The notes under the pieces: model-generated
Databases searched by the model: none
What the model was told of the DNA's origin: nothing
What the model saw: only the letters and a program-made list of their open reading frames with translations
Shown: piece after piece, positions 45,981-53,864 of the stretch
Layout: each line of letters opens with the position of its first letter
Numbering within the stretch: the first letter of the stretch is position 1
From: Streptomyces naganishii JCM 4654
GTDB lineage: Bacteria; Actinomycetota; Actinomycetes; Streptomycetales; Streptomycetaceae
Assembly: GCF_014650575.1 (NCBI RefSeq)
Contig: NZ_BMVF01000005.1
Span: 62,001 to 126,000, forward strand
Direction of reading: 5' to 3'
Length of the DNA: 64,000 bases
Position numbers and translations under genes: made by a program

Positions 45981-46892
45981 ATGGGCATCGTCGAAGGGGA
46001 CGCGGCCGAGGTCGAGCACGCAGCGGGGGGAGTCGGCGTCGACGTGGGCGTACGGGCGGTTCCGGCGGGGGAGTGGGAGCGGGAGCCGCATCCGTCGGAC
46101 AGTCTGCGCACGTTCGGCGCGTTCGTCCAGGCCTTACGCGAGCACGCGGGGCTCAGCCGGGCCGACCTCGGCGAACGGGTGCGGTACTCCAAACACACCG
46201 TGGAATCGGTGGAGTTGGGCCGCCGGATGCCGGACGAGGCGTTCGTGGAACGCGCGGAGGAAGCGCTCGGCAACACCGGTGCGCTGCGGAAGGCCGCCCG
46301 GCATCTGACGCGGGGGGAGGCGGGTCTCGCGGCGTGGTTCCGGCGGTGGGCGCGGCTGGAGCGGGAGGCGGTGAGCCTGTGCACGTACGAGTGCCGGCTG
46401 GTGCCGTGGTTGTTGCAGTCGGAGGCGTACGCGCGGGCGGTGTTCGAGGGCACGATCCCGCTGCGCACGGATGAGGAGCTGGAGCAGCAGCTCGCCGCCC
46501 GAATGGAGCGGCAGGCGATGATGCGGGAACGGCCGAAGGTGCCGTTCAGCTTCATCGTCGAGGAGCATGTGTTCCGGCGGCGGTTCGGGGACGCGGGGGC
46601 GATGCGTGAGCTGTTCGACCATGTCCTGGAGTGCAGTGCTCCGCGCAACGTGACCCTTCAAGTGGTGCCGCTAGAGGCTGGGTTGCACCCCTGCCTGGAT
46701 GGTCCTATGCGGATCTTGGAGACGCCTGCAGGGCAGCGTCTCGGGTACTCCGAGGGACAGAAGAACGGGAGGCTGATCTCCGACCCGAAAGAGGTGAGTG
46801 CGCTCTGCCGACGCTATGAAACACTGCGCTCGCAGGCCCTGAGCCCGAACGAATCCCGGGCCTTGCTGGAGCGACTGCGAGGAGAGCTATGA
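45981..46892 (+). CDS. XRE regulator with DUF5753 (Scr1/WhiJ-like), one TTA codon
   Basis: This 303-residue protein has an XRE helix-turn-helix (about 35-90: SRADLGERVRYSKHTVESVE) and a DUF5753 domain (LCTYECRLVPWLLQSEAYAR, EQQLAARMERQAMMRERPKV, RNVTLQVVPLEAGLHPCLDG). A TTA codon at 46134 links translation to bldA, fitting the developmental role of WhiJ-like regulators. GGAGAG precedes the ATG at 45981. It overlaps the DUF397 gene by 4 nt and is divergent from the ATPase gene. Confidence 0.9.
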   Translation: MGIVEGDAAEVEHAAGGVGVDVGVRAVPAGEWEREPHPSDSLRTFGAFVQALREHAGLSRADLGERVRYSKHTVESVELGRRMPDEAFVERAEEALGNTGALRKAARHLTRGEAGLAAWFRRWARLEREAVSLCTYECRLVPWLLQSEAYARAVFEGTIPLRTDEELEQQLAARMERQAMMRERPKVPFSFIVEEHVFRRRFGDAGAMRELFDHVLECSAPRNVTLQVVPLEAGLHPCLDGPMRILETPAGQRLGYSEGQKNGRLISDPKEVSALCRRYETLRSQALSPNESRALLERLRGEL

Positions 46893-47080
46893 GCAGCGGT
46901 ACGACGGAACTCGCCTGGTTCAAGTCCAGCTACAGCGGCAGTGAGGGTGACGACTGTGTGGAGGTCGCTGTCGCCCAACAGGCCGTCCACGTAAGGGACT
47001 CCAAGGACGTGACCCGCCCGGCCCTCGCGGTGAGCCGTGAACGCTGGGGGCACTTCGTGCGGTTCGCGTCGGAGTGCTGA
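46889..47080 (+). CDS. DUF397 family protein
   Basis: This 63-residue protein has the DUF397 pattern: WFKSSYSGSEGDDCVEVA near the start, VHVRDSKD in the middle and WGHFVRFA at the end. DUF397 proteins pair with Scr1/WhiJ-type XRE regulators and are proposed to bind and control them, in a toxin-antitoxin-like or developmental switch. The ATG overlaps the stop of the regulator gene (ATGA). A terminator hairpin follows. Confidence 0.92.
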   Translation: MSSGTTELAWFKSSYSGSEGDDCVEVAVAQQAVHVRDSKDVTRPALAVSRERWGHFVRFASEC

Positions 47081-47091
47081 AGAGCTTGGGG

Positions 47092-47134
47092 TGTGCCGTC
47101 CGTCGCGTCCGATGAGGGAGCGGCGGACGGCACA
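47092..47134. terminator. Terminator hairpin after the DUF397 gene
   Basis: TGTGCCGTCCG pairs perfectly with CGGACGGCACA over a 21-nt loop, followed by TCTTGTTG. It can serve both the DUF397 and the convergent VOC gene. Confidence 0.75.
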
Positions 47135-47183
47135 TCTTGTTGAGCGCGGCGGGCGTCAGGTGAGGGCGTTGCGAAGGACACCG

Positions 47184-47456
47184 TCATGCTTCGTGATCGG
47201 GGTCGAGCACCACTCTGAACCTGTTGCCTTCCGGGTCCGTCATCAGGGCTTCCAGGGGTTCGTGGAGTTCCACCAGAGAGGCGCCCTTGGCGATCAGCGT
47301 CTGAACCTGCTCGGCGACCGTTCCGGCGAGGACAGTGACGACGGGCAGCACAGCCGGAGACTCCGCTTCCCCGACGCTGTACTCACCGTGGCCCGGGATG
47401 CTGCCCCAGAACTTGATCATTTTCTCTGGGTCCATGGCCTCGAAATGAACGTGCAC
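47184..47456 (-). CDS. VOC (glyoxalase-like) family protein, short
   Basis: This 90-residue protein shows a VOC half-fold: a central helix (AEQVQTLIAKGASLVE) and a typical C-terminal MTDPEGNRFRVVLDP with metal-type Glu/Asn-region residues. Usual VOC proteins are 115-140 residues with two beta-alpha-beta modules, so this is truncated or a minimal form. Codon use is less GC-biased than in neighbouring genes. It lies in a small accessory patch. The start is an ATG (MHVHFEAM). Function is unknown. Confidence 0.55.
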   Translation of the reverse strand: MHVHFEAMDPEKMIKFWGSIPGHGEYSVGEAESPAVLPVVTVLAGTVAEQVQTLIAKGASLVELHEPLEALMTDPEGNRFRVVLDPDHEA

Positions 47457-47494
47457 GCTGCTGCCTCACTTTCGTCTGCGCAACCGGACCCGGA

Positions 47495-47526
47495 AACGGC
47501 CTACCGGACTGATCCGGCAGGCCGTT
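47495..47526 (-). terminator. Terminator hairpin after the small 47.5-kb gene
   Basis: A 14-bp stem with one mismatch (AACGGCCTACCGGA and TCCGGCAGGCCGTT) and a CTGA loop. It starts 16 nt past the stop of the minus-strand gene at 47542. Confidence 0.8.
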
Positions 47527-47541
47527 GCGGGTGAACGGGGT

Positions 47542-47763
47542 TCAGCAGTCGATCACGGTGTTGTGCGAGTCCGCGATACCGGGTTCGCCGAAGCGTCCGT
47601 GATACTCGACCTGAAGGGTCACCTGGGTGTTGTACGTCTCCTTGTGGCCATCATGCACGCACTTGAGACCCGGGGTGGTGTAGCGCCCGCTGCACTTGGT
47701 CCACCCGCTGTCCCCGAACGTTGTTTGTCCGGTTCCAGTCGTGTGCTGGCCGTTCTCTCCCAT
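47542..47763 (-). CDS. Small hypothetical protein
   Basis: This 73-residue protein from ATG 47763 (MGENGQHTTG) has three cysteines (KCSGRYT, LKCVHDGHKE, final DC) and a beta-like segment (TQVTLQVEYHGRFG). I recognise no family. Codon use is less GC-biased than average and Thr/Gly/His are common. The frame continues upstream to 47877, so it may be the 3' remnant of a longer gene. The strong terminator just downstream supports real transcription. Confidence 0.4.
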   Translation of the reverse strand: MGENGQHTTGTGQTTFGDSGWTKCSGRYTTPGLKCVHDGHKETYNTQVTLQVEYHGRFGEPGIADSHNTVIDC

Positions 47764-47977
47764 CCGCCGGCAGCGGGTCGGCAGGAAAACGACCCGGATC
47801 ACCTCGTCCGGCTCCTTCGCCCGCTCAGGCGTCGGCCCAGGACGGCGGACTCCTGGAGTGCGCCGTCCAGGACGCACCGGCCGACGTCCGCCTTGCGGGC
47901 GCGTCCGTGTGCACGTTGCGCGTGGTGCGGGGCCGCCCGGGTGGATGTCACCTGAGCGGCCCCGTGGACGGTGGGGA

Positions 47978-49072
47978 TCAGCCGGTGGGGCCTGCCGGGG
48001 TCGTGGTGGTCTTGAAGCCCTCGGTCTTGTTGGCCTGGAGGGCGAACTCGTTGGTGAACGTCTTGCCGAGATCCACGGACCCCTTGGCGTTGCCGACCAG
48101 TTGCTCCGTCGCCAGGGAGGTCCTGGGACCGCCGACCGGCATGATGCCGTCCGGGAGGAACTGGCCCTTGTCCTCGGTCAGCGCGGTGACGTAGTCGGCC
48201 TTGGTCACCAGCTGGTTCGACACGAACGACGCCGGCAGCTTGTTCGCGATGTCGGCCGCGCTGTGTGTGTTGATCCAGTGCATGGTGGCGACGAGCGCGT
48301 CGACGACCTTCTGGACCGTGTCCTTGTGCGAGTTCACCCAGTCGGTGCGGGCGAGCACGCCGGCCGCGGGGTAGGCGCCGCCCATCGCCGCTGTGGCGCC
48401 CTTCGTGGTGGCCAGGTCGATCGCGGAGGTGCCGACGCCCTTCTTCTGGATCGCGGCGACCGTCGGCTGCGTCGTCATTACGCAGTCGACCTTGCCGTTC
48501 TGCAGGGCAGCGATGGCGGTGGAGCCCGCGCCGACCGCGATCCGGTGGAACTGGCCGGTCTTGACGCCCTTCTTGGCGGCCAGGAACTGGGTGAGCGTGT
48601 CGGTGCCCGATCCCAGGTCGGTGACGCCGAGGGTTTTGCCCTTGAAGTCGGCGCCCGAGGTGACGCCCGACTTCTTGGTGCACATCTCGCGCTCGCCCGG
48701 CGCGCCGGACAGCTGGACGACGTCCTCGACGGCCTTGCCCTTCAACTGGAACTCGATCGTGTGGTTGTACCAGGCACCCGCCATGTCCACCTGCCCCGAG
48801 GCCATGGCTTCCTCGGCGCCGACACCGCCGTCCTGCTCGGTGCTCAGCTGGACGTCGACGCCGTACTTCTTGTAGTAGCCGAGGTTCTGGGCGAGCTGGT
48901 AGGGCAGGTAGATCTGCTTGTCGATGCCGCCGACCATGAGCTTGACCGTCGGTGTGCCGCCAGAGCCGCTGCTCGCGGTGCCGGCGCTGGAGTTGCTGGA
49001 ACAGGCGCTGGCCGCGCCGAGGGCGAGAACGGCGAGGAGAGACGCGGCAACGGTGGCGGGTCGTCTGGACAT
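47978..49072 (-). CDS. ABC transporter substrate-binding lipoprotein (NitT/TauT, NMT1-like)
   Basis: This 364-residue protein has a lipoprotein signal (MSRRPATVAASLLAVLALG, then AASAC with the lipid Cys near residue 24). The binding-protein domain resembles NMT1/SsuA: VGGIDKQIYLPYQLAQNLGY, EAMASGQVDMAGAW, TLGVTDLGSGTDTLTQFL. The MSRR start is used; a start four codons upstream is also possible. It is the last gene of a three-gene transporter operon (ATPase, permease, binding protein), next to a two-component system. A sulfonate, nitrate or thiamine-precursor-like ligand is plausible. Confidence 0.9.
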   Translation of the reverse strand: MSRRPATVAASLLAVLALGAASACSSNSSAGTASSGSGGTPTVKLMVGGIDKQIYLPYQLAQNLGYYKKYGVDVQLSTEQDGGVGAEEAMASGQVDMAGAWYNHTIEFQLKGKAVEDVVQLSGAPGEREMCTKKSGVTSGADFKGKTLGVTDLGSGTDTLTQFLAAKKGVKTGQFHRIAVGAGSTAIAALQNGKVDCVMTTQPTVAAIQKKGVGTSAIDLATTKGATAAMGGAYPAAGVLARTDWVNSHKDTVQKVVDALVATMHWINTHSAADIANKLPASFVSNQLVTKADYVTALTEDKGQFLPDGIMPVGGPRTSLATEQLVGNAKGSVDLGKTFTNEFALQANKTEGFKTTTTPAGPTG

Positions 49073-49129
49073 GGCTGGCCACATTCCTTTTCTGGGGTGG
49101 GATGAGCGAGAGGGAGGGGGCTGGGTGGG

Positions 49130-50011
49130 TCAGAGGGCGTTCGACGCCTCGGACGGGGCCGGCGGGCGCCAGGACAGCAGCCGGTGTTCGAGCTTGCTGA
49201 TCAGCCACTCGGCGCCGAGCACGATGACCGAGATGACGAGCATCGTGGCGAACACGCCGTTGGGGTCGAAGTTGTTCTGCGCGGTCTTGATGACCAGGCC
49301 GAGGCCGCTCTGTGCGCCGAGCACCTCTCCGACCAGCGCGCCGACGATGGCGAAGCCGAAGGCGCTGTGCAGGCTGGCTATGATCCAGGTGAGCGCGGAG
49401 GGCACGGTGACGTGCCGGATGATCTGCATCTGGGAGGCACCGAGCACTGTGGCGTTGGCCAGGATGTTGCGGTCGACCTCGCGTACGCCCTGGAAGGCGT
49501 TGAAGAAGACGATGAAGAACACCAGCACCGCGGCGAGCAGGATCTTCGGCAGCACGCCGATGCCGAACGCGACGATGAAGATCGAGCCGAGGACGATCCG
49601 CGGGATCGCATTGACCATCTTGATGTAGGGGCCGAGCACATCGGCGAGGAAGCGGCTCTGGCCCAGCGCGACACCGAAGACCACGCCGGCGACGGCCCCG
49701 AGGGCGAAGCCGACGAGAGCCTCCTGGATCGTCGTCCAGATGTTCGCGTAGAACGATCCGAACTCGGTGCCGTGCTGGAAGAGGTCGGCCAGCCGCTTGG
49801 CGATGCCGGACGGTTGCCCGAAGAAGAACGGGTCGACGATCCCCCAGGTGGTGAACGCCTGCCAGCCGCCGATGACCAGGACCGCGAGACCGATGCGGCC
49901 CGCCCACACCAGGGCGATGCGGCGCCGGCGGGCGCGTTTGGCGGCTGCCCCGGCCGGGAGCTGTGCGCCGTCCTTGACGGCAGCGGGGGAAAGAGCGGAC
50001 GTCGTGCTCAT
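49130..50011 (-). CDS. ABC transporter permease (NitT/TauT family)
   Basis: This 293-residue permease has about six spans and the EAA loop REVDRNILANATVLGASQMQ, typical of SsuC/TauC-like proteins. VVKT-type helices (LVGFALGAVAGVVFGVALG; IVFFNAFQGVREV) are clear. A perfect AGGAGG lies before the ATG at 50011, which overlaps the ATPase stop by 4 nt. It forms the channel of the importer with the neighbouring ATPase and lipoprotein. Confidence 0.93.
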   Translation of the reverse strand: MSTTSALSPAAVKDGAQLPAGAAAKRARRRRIALVWAGRIGLAVLVIGGWQAFTTWGIVDPFFFGQPSGIAKRLADLFQHGTEFGSFYANIWTTIQEALVGFALGAVAGVVFGVALGQSRFLADVLGPYIKMVNAIPRIVLGSIFIVAFGIGVLPKILLAAVLVFFIVFFNAFQGVREVDRNILANATVLGASQMQIIRHVTVPSALTWIIASLHSAFGFAIVGALVGEVLGAQSGLGLVIKTAQNNFDPNGVFATMLVISVIVLGAEWLISKLEHRLLSWRPPAPSEASNAL

Positions 50012-50868
50012 GCCGTACCTCCTGCGGTGCGTGCGTAAGCGCGCTCCACCTCCTCGCGCAGCGAGTCCCAGATCTGGTGCTGAAGTTCGATGAAGCGGGG
50101 CTGGAACCGGATCTCCTGGACCGAGCCGCGCGGGCGGGGCAGGTCGATGTCGAAGACCGCCTTGACCGATCCGGGACTGGACGTCATGACGACGACCCGG
50201 TCGGCGAGCGCCACGGCCTCGTCGAGGTCGTGGGTGATGAAGATGACCGACGGCCGGATCTGCTCCCACAGCCCGAGAAGTTCGGTCGACATGATCGCCT
50301 TGGTCTGCACGTCCAGGGCGCCGAACGGCTCGTCCATGATCAGGATCCGGGGTTCGTTGATCAGCGCCGCGGCCATCGCCACGCGCTTGCGCATACCGCC
50401 GGAGAGCTGATGCGGATAGCGGTCCTCGAACCCCGACAGGCCCACCCGGCGCAGCCAGTCGCGCGCCGAGACCTGGGCCTGCTGCTTGGGCACCCCGCGG
50501 AAGACAGGGCCCATCAGCACATTGCCGAGCACGGTCTTCCAGGGCAGCAGCGCGTCGGCCTGGAACATGAAACTGACGCCGTCGGTGACGCCGTTCACCT
50601 CACGGCCGCCGACCTTGACCGATCCCTCGCTGGGCCGGTCGAGCCCGGACACCATGCTCAGCGCCGTCGACTTGCCGCAGCCGGTCGGGCCGACCACCGC
50701 GCAGAACTGGCCGGGCTCCACGGTGAACGAAACGTCCTGCAGTGCCGTGAACACCTCACCGGCAGGAGTCAGAAACCGTTTGGTGAGCCCGGAAATCTCG
50801 ACTCGTGCGCTGTCCTGGCCGGTTTTCTCGGCGACCGGGTTCACCGCGGCATCGTTTCGCGAAGCCAT
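50008..50868 (-). CDS. ABC transporter ATP-binding protein (NitT/TauT family)
   Basis: This 286-residue ATPase has Walker A GPTGCGKST, Q-loop MFQADALLPW, signature LSGGMRKR, Walker B ILIMDEPFGALD and switch FITHDLDEA. The sequence is closest to SsuB/TauB types. AAGGAGAC precedes the ATG. It is the first gene of the importer operon. The gap to the divergent histidine kinase gene contains tandem 9-bp repeats, likely a response-regulator site. Confidence 0.95.
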   Translation of the reverse strand: MASRNDAAVNPVAEKTGQDSARVEISGLTKRFLTPAGEVFTALQDVSFTVEPGQFCAVVGPTGCGKSTALSMVSGLDRPSEGSVKVGGREVNGVTDGVSFMFQADALLPWKTVLGNVLMGPVFRGVPKQQAQVSARDWLRRVGLSGFEDRYPHQLSGGMRKRVAMAAALINEPRILIMDEPFGALDVQTKAIMSTELLGLWEQIRPSVIFITHDLDEAVALADRVVVMTSSPGSVKAVFDIDLPRPRGSVQEIRFQPRFIELQHQIWDSLREEVERAYARTAGGTA

Positions 50869-50959
50869 CTGAGACCGTCTCCTTCCTAACCTCGGGGGTC
50901 GAGGAAGGCAGACGCTAGAGGCCGGCGGGTGTCGCGTCGCTGTTTCATCCGTATCCCGC

Positions 50960-50996
50960 GTTAGCCGTGTTAGCCGGGGTTCTGCTCGTTCTGCTC
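50960..50996. promoter_or_regulatory. Two tandem 9-bp repeat pairs between transporter and two-component genes
   Basis: GTTAGCCG occurs at 50960 and 50969 (9-bp step). GTTCTGCTC occurs at 50979 and 50988, exactly tandem. Their place between the divergent operons suits binding by the CitB-like response regulator. Confidence 0.55.
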
Positions 50997-51103
50997 AGCG
51001 AGGTGGGGGTGGGCAGAAGGCCGATGGCGGGGGCACAATCGCGCCACCACGGGTACGGCGCAGGGGCCGAGCCCGGCAGCCGTACGACAGGCGAGAGAAA
51101 CTG

Positions 51104-52798
51104 GTGAAACCCATCCGTATGCTGCTCAGCCGTGGCGGGAAGGGGAGGCTCTCCGCGCGGATCCTGGCCAACCAACTGGCAATCCTGGCGCTGACGGGGC
51201 TGATCGGTTTCGTGCTGTTCGCCTTCGCGCAGCGGGGCGAGATCGACCGTGCCTACGAGCAGCGGGCGCTCGACATCGCGCGGACCACGGCGGCCGAACC
51301 GCAGATCCGGCAGGCCATGGGGTACGGGGGCGGCGGCGACGTGGTGCAGACCGTGGCCGAACGGATCCGCAAGGCCGCGGGGGCGTCGTACGTGGTCGTG
51401 CTCGACCTGCGCGGAATCCGCCACTCCCACCCCGACCCGGCGCTGATCGGCGAACCGACGGGCGATCCGATCGCGGTTCTGGACGGCAGGCCCCACGTCG
51501 GGACCGACCAGGGCGCGACCGGGCGCTCGGCCAACGGCAAGGCTCCGCTGTACGGGCCCACCGGCAAGCTGGTCGGCGAGGTGTCCGCGGGCATTCCCGA
51601 GCATTACGTGCTGGGCGAACTATGGCGCGAGTTGCCGACCTTCGGCCTGTACAGCGCCATCGCCGTCGCTCTCGGTTCGGCGGCCGCGTTCCTGCTGGCC
51701 GGGCGGCTGAAGCGGACGACGTTCGGGCTGGAACTGGAGGAGATCGCAGGGTTGCTCCAGGACCGGGAGGCGATGCTGCACGGCATTCGTGAGGGAGTCG
51801 TCGCCTTCGACCCCGACGGCAGGATCACGGTGGTCAACGACGAGGCCCGCGCCCTGCTCGGGCTCGGCAACGCTCTCGGCAGCACGCTGGAGGAGGTACT
51901 GCCGGACGGGCGGCTGCGCCGCGCCCTGGACGGTACCCTCGCGGGCAGCGACATCGATGTGCTCACCGACGACCACTGCCTGGTCGTCAACCGGATGCCG
52001 GTGGCTCTGCACGGCCGTGAACTGGGCGCGGTGGTCACCGTGCGCGACCGCACCGAGCTCATCGGGCTGCTGCGCGAACTGGACTCGGTGCGCGGGCTCA
52101 CCGACGCGCTGCGCGCCCAGCAGCATGAGTTCACCAACCGGATGCACACGGTGGCCGGGCTGCTGGACATCGGCGACCACGACGCCGCCTACGAGTTCGC
52201 CGTCGAGACGGCCGGCGCCGAGCAGGCGCTGACCGAGTCCGTACGGGAACGGATCGGCAACCCGCTGCTCGTGGGCCTGATCGTCGCCAAGATCACGGTG
52301 GCCGCGGAACGCGGGGTGCGGATCGTCCTCAGCGACGACTCCGCGCTGGGTGAGGACCCGCCGCATCTGCGCCGGTTGCTGACCATCATCGGCAACCTGC
52401 TGGACAACGCGATCGACGCGTCGGCGACCGGTCCGGCCCGTCCGGGCGGTCCCGAGGTACGGCTGTCGCTGATCGAGGCCGTCGACGTGGTCAGGGTGGA
52501 GGTGGCCGACACCGGGCCCGGCATCCCGCCGGGCGCCACCGAGTCGATCTTCGAGGACGGTTGGTCGACCCGTCCGGACCGGGGCACCGCCCGGCGCGGG
52601 CTCGGACTCGCCCTCGTCCACCGGCTGGTGCAGCGGCACGGCGGCACGATCACCGTCAGCGACGGGCCGGGTGCCGTCTTCACCGTGACGTTGCCCGTGC
52701 CCGACCCGGCTCCGGCCCCGCGGGGCGCCCTGTTCACGAAGGTTCCGCCGGTGCCGGTCGGCGCGCCGGCCGGCAGCGCGGAAGGTGACCGCTGGTGA
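51104..52798 (+). CDS. CitA/DcuS-type sensor histidine kinase
   Basis: This 564-residue kinase has a span at about 20-42, an extracytoplasmic sensor (about 45-175: VVVLDLRGIRHSHPDP, a CitA-like motif), a second span near 180-200, a PAS domain (VVAFDPDGRITVVNDEARALLG) and a SpoOB-like His box (QQHEFTNRMHTVAGLL). The ATPase domain has IGNLLDNAIDA and DTGPGIPPG. CitA/DcuS kinases sense C4-dicarboxylates or citrate. The GTG start has GAGAG upstream. It overlaps the regulator gene by 4 nt and diverges from the ABC operon it probably controls. Confidence 0.93.
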   Translation: MKPIRMLLSRGGKGRLSARILANQLAILALTGLIGFVLFAFAQRGEIDRAYEQRALDIARTTAAEPQIRQAMGYGGGGDVVQTVAERIRKAAGASYVVVLDLRGIRHSHPDPALIGEPTGDPIAVLDGRPHVGTDQGATGRSANGKAPLYGPTGKLVGEVSAGIPEHYVLGELWRELPTFGLYSAIAVALGSAAAFLLAGRLKRTTFGLELEEIAGLLQDREAMLHGIREGVVAFDPDGRITVVNDEARALLGLGNALGSTLEEVLPDGRLRRALDGTLAGSDIDVLTDDHCLVVNRMPVALHGRELGAVVTVRDRTELIGLLRELDSVRGLTDALRAQQHEFTNRMHTVAGLLDIGDHDAAYEFAVETAGAEQALTESVRERIGNPLLVGLIVAKITVAAERGVRIVLSDDSALGEDPPHLRRLLTIIGNLLDNAIDASATGPARPGGPEVRLSLIEAVDVVRVEVADTGPGIPPGATESIFEDGWSTRPDRGTARRGLGLALVHRLVQRHGGTITVSDGPGAVFTVTLPVPDPAPAPRGALFTKVPPVPVGAPAGSAEGDRW

Positions 52799-53484
52799 TC
52801 CGGATCCTGGTGGTGGATGACGACTTCCGGGTGAACCGCGTGCACTGCGACTACGCGTCCCGCGTCGAGGGCTTTGAAGTGGTCGGCCAGGCGGCGACCG
52901 TGGTGGCGGCGCTGGACGCGGTGCGCGCCCTCCACCCGGACCTGCTGCTGCTCGACGTCTTCCTGCCGGACGGCAGCGGACTCGACGTGCTGCGCCGGCT
53001 GAGCGGGGACGAGGGCGGCGACCGCCCCGACGCCATCATGATCACCGCCGACCGGGACATCACCTCCGTGCGGATCGCGATGAAACTCGGGGCCGTCGGC
53101 TACCTGGTCAAACCCTTCGGCGCCCCCGACCTCGCCGAGCGGCTCACCGCCTACCGCGAGCTCCAGCATCGTATGGACGTCCTCGGCACGGCCCCGGAGA
53201 CCGACCAGGCGGATGTGGACGCCCTGTTCAGCGCCGCCCGCCCGCCGGCCGTGCCCCGTATCCCCGCCAAGGGCCACTCCGCGCCGACGCTGGCCCTGCT
53301 GCACCAGACGCTGCGCACCGCACACGACGCCCTGTCGGCAGCGGAAGCCGCCGAACGTACCGGGGTCTCCCGGGCCACGGCCCAGCGCTATCTCTCCTAC
53401 CTGGTCAAGGAGGGCTTGGTCCGGCTCGAACTGCGTTACGGAACCACCGGACGCCCCGAGCACCGTTACCGCGTCGCGCACTGA
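52795..53484 (+). CDS. CitB/DcuR-type response regulator
   Basis: This 229-residue protein has a receiver domain (VVDDDFRVN, phospho-acceptor Asp54 in LLLDVFLPDG, Lys in YLVKPFG) and a C-terminal helix-turn-helix (AAEAAERTGVSRATAQRYLS). This matches the CitB family that pairs with CitA/DcuS kinases. The GTG start overlaps the kinase stop. The predicted target is the ABC operon across the intergenic repeats. Confidence 0.93.
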   Translation: MIRILVVDDDFRVNRVHCDYASRVEGFEVVGQAATVVAALDAVRALHPDLLLLDVFLPDGSGLDVLRRLSGDEGGDRPDAIMITADRDITSVRIAMKLGAVGYLVKPFGAPDLAERLTAYRELQHRMDVLGTAPETDQADVDALFSAARPPAVPRIPAKGHSAPTLALLHQTLRTAHDALSAAEAAERTGVSRATAQRYLSYLVKEGLVRLELRYGTTGRPEHRYRVAH

Positions 53485-53525
53485 CCGGGCGGACGGGCGC
53501 CGTCTCGCGCGGTCGCCCGAGCCCG

Positions 53526-53864
53526 TCAGCGGACTGTCGGCAAGCCGGCCGTACTCGTCGCCCTGTACACCGTCGCCGCCGCATGAGCCTCGCGCCGCAC
53601 TTCGCCAAGCATGGGCCATGTGTCGGTGTCACCATTCTCGCTGCGCACGCGGGCCCGTTCGCGGCGCTGGGCTGCGAGCACGTCGGGGTGGCGGATGTTC
53701 CGGTTGCGCCAGCGCAGGTAGGCGTGCAGGGCCCGGGTCTGGACGGTGTGGTTGCCGTGGTTGGAGTTGCCGACCGTGAACTGCCGCAGCGGCCCGACGC
53801 GGCCGGGAGACCATTTCCCGTTCCAGGAGGCGCGGCGCTCTGCGCCGCCGACGCCGTCAACCAC
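53526..53864 (-). pseudogene. Possible transposase-like C-terminal remnant
   Basis: A 112-residue frame contains a coding-like block (LRQFTVGNSNHGNHTVQTR, then ALHAYLRWRNRNIRHPDVL and RRERARVRSENG). It resembles the conserved tails of transposase or integrase genes seen in Streptomyces, by memory only. The start and end look non-coding. No inverted repeats or target duplication could be found. It is probably a decayed fragment of a mobile element. It overlaps the FUSC stop region by a few bases. Confidence 0.35.
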
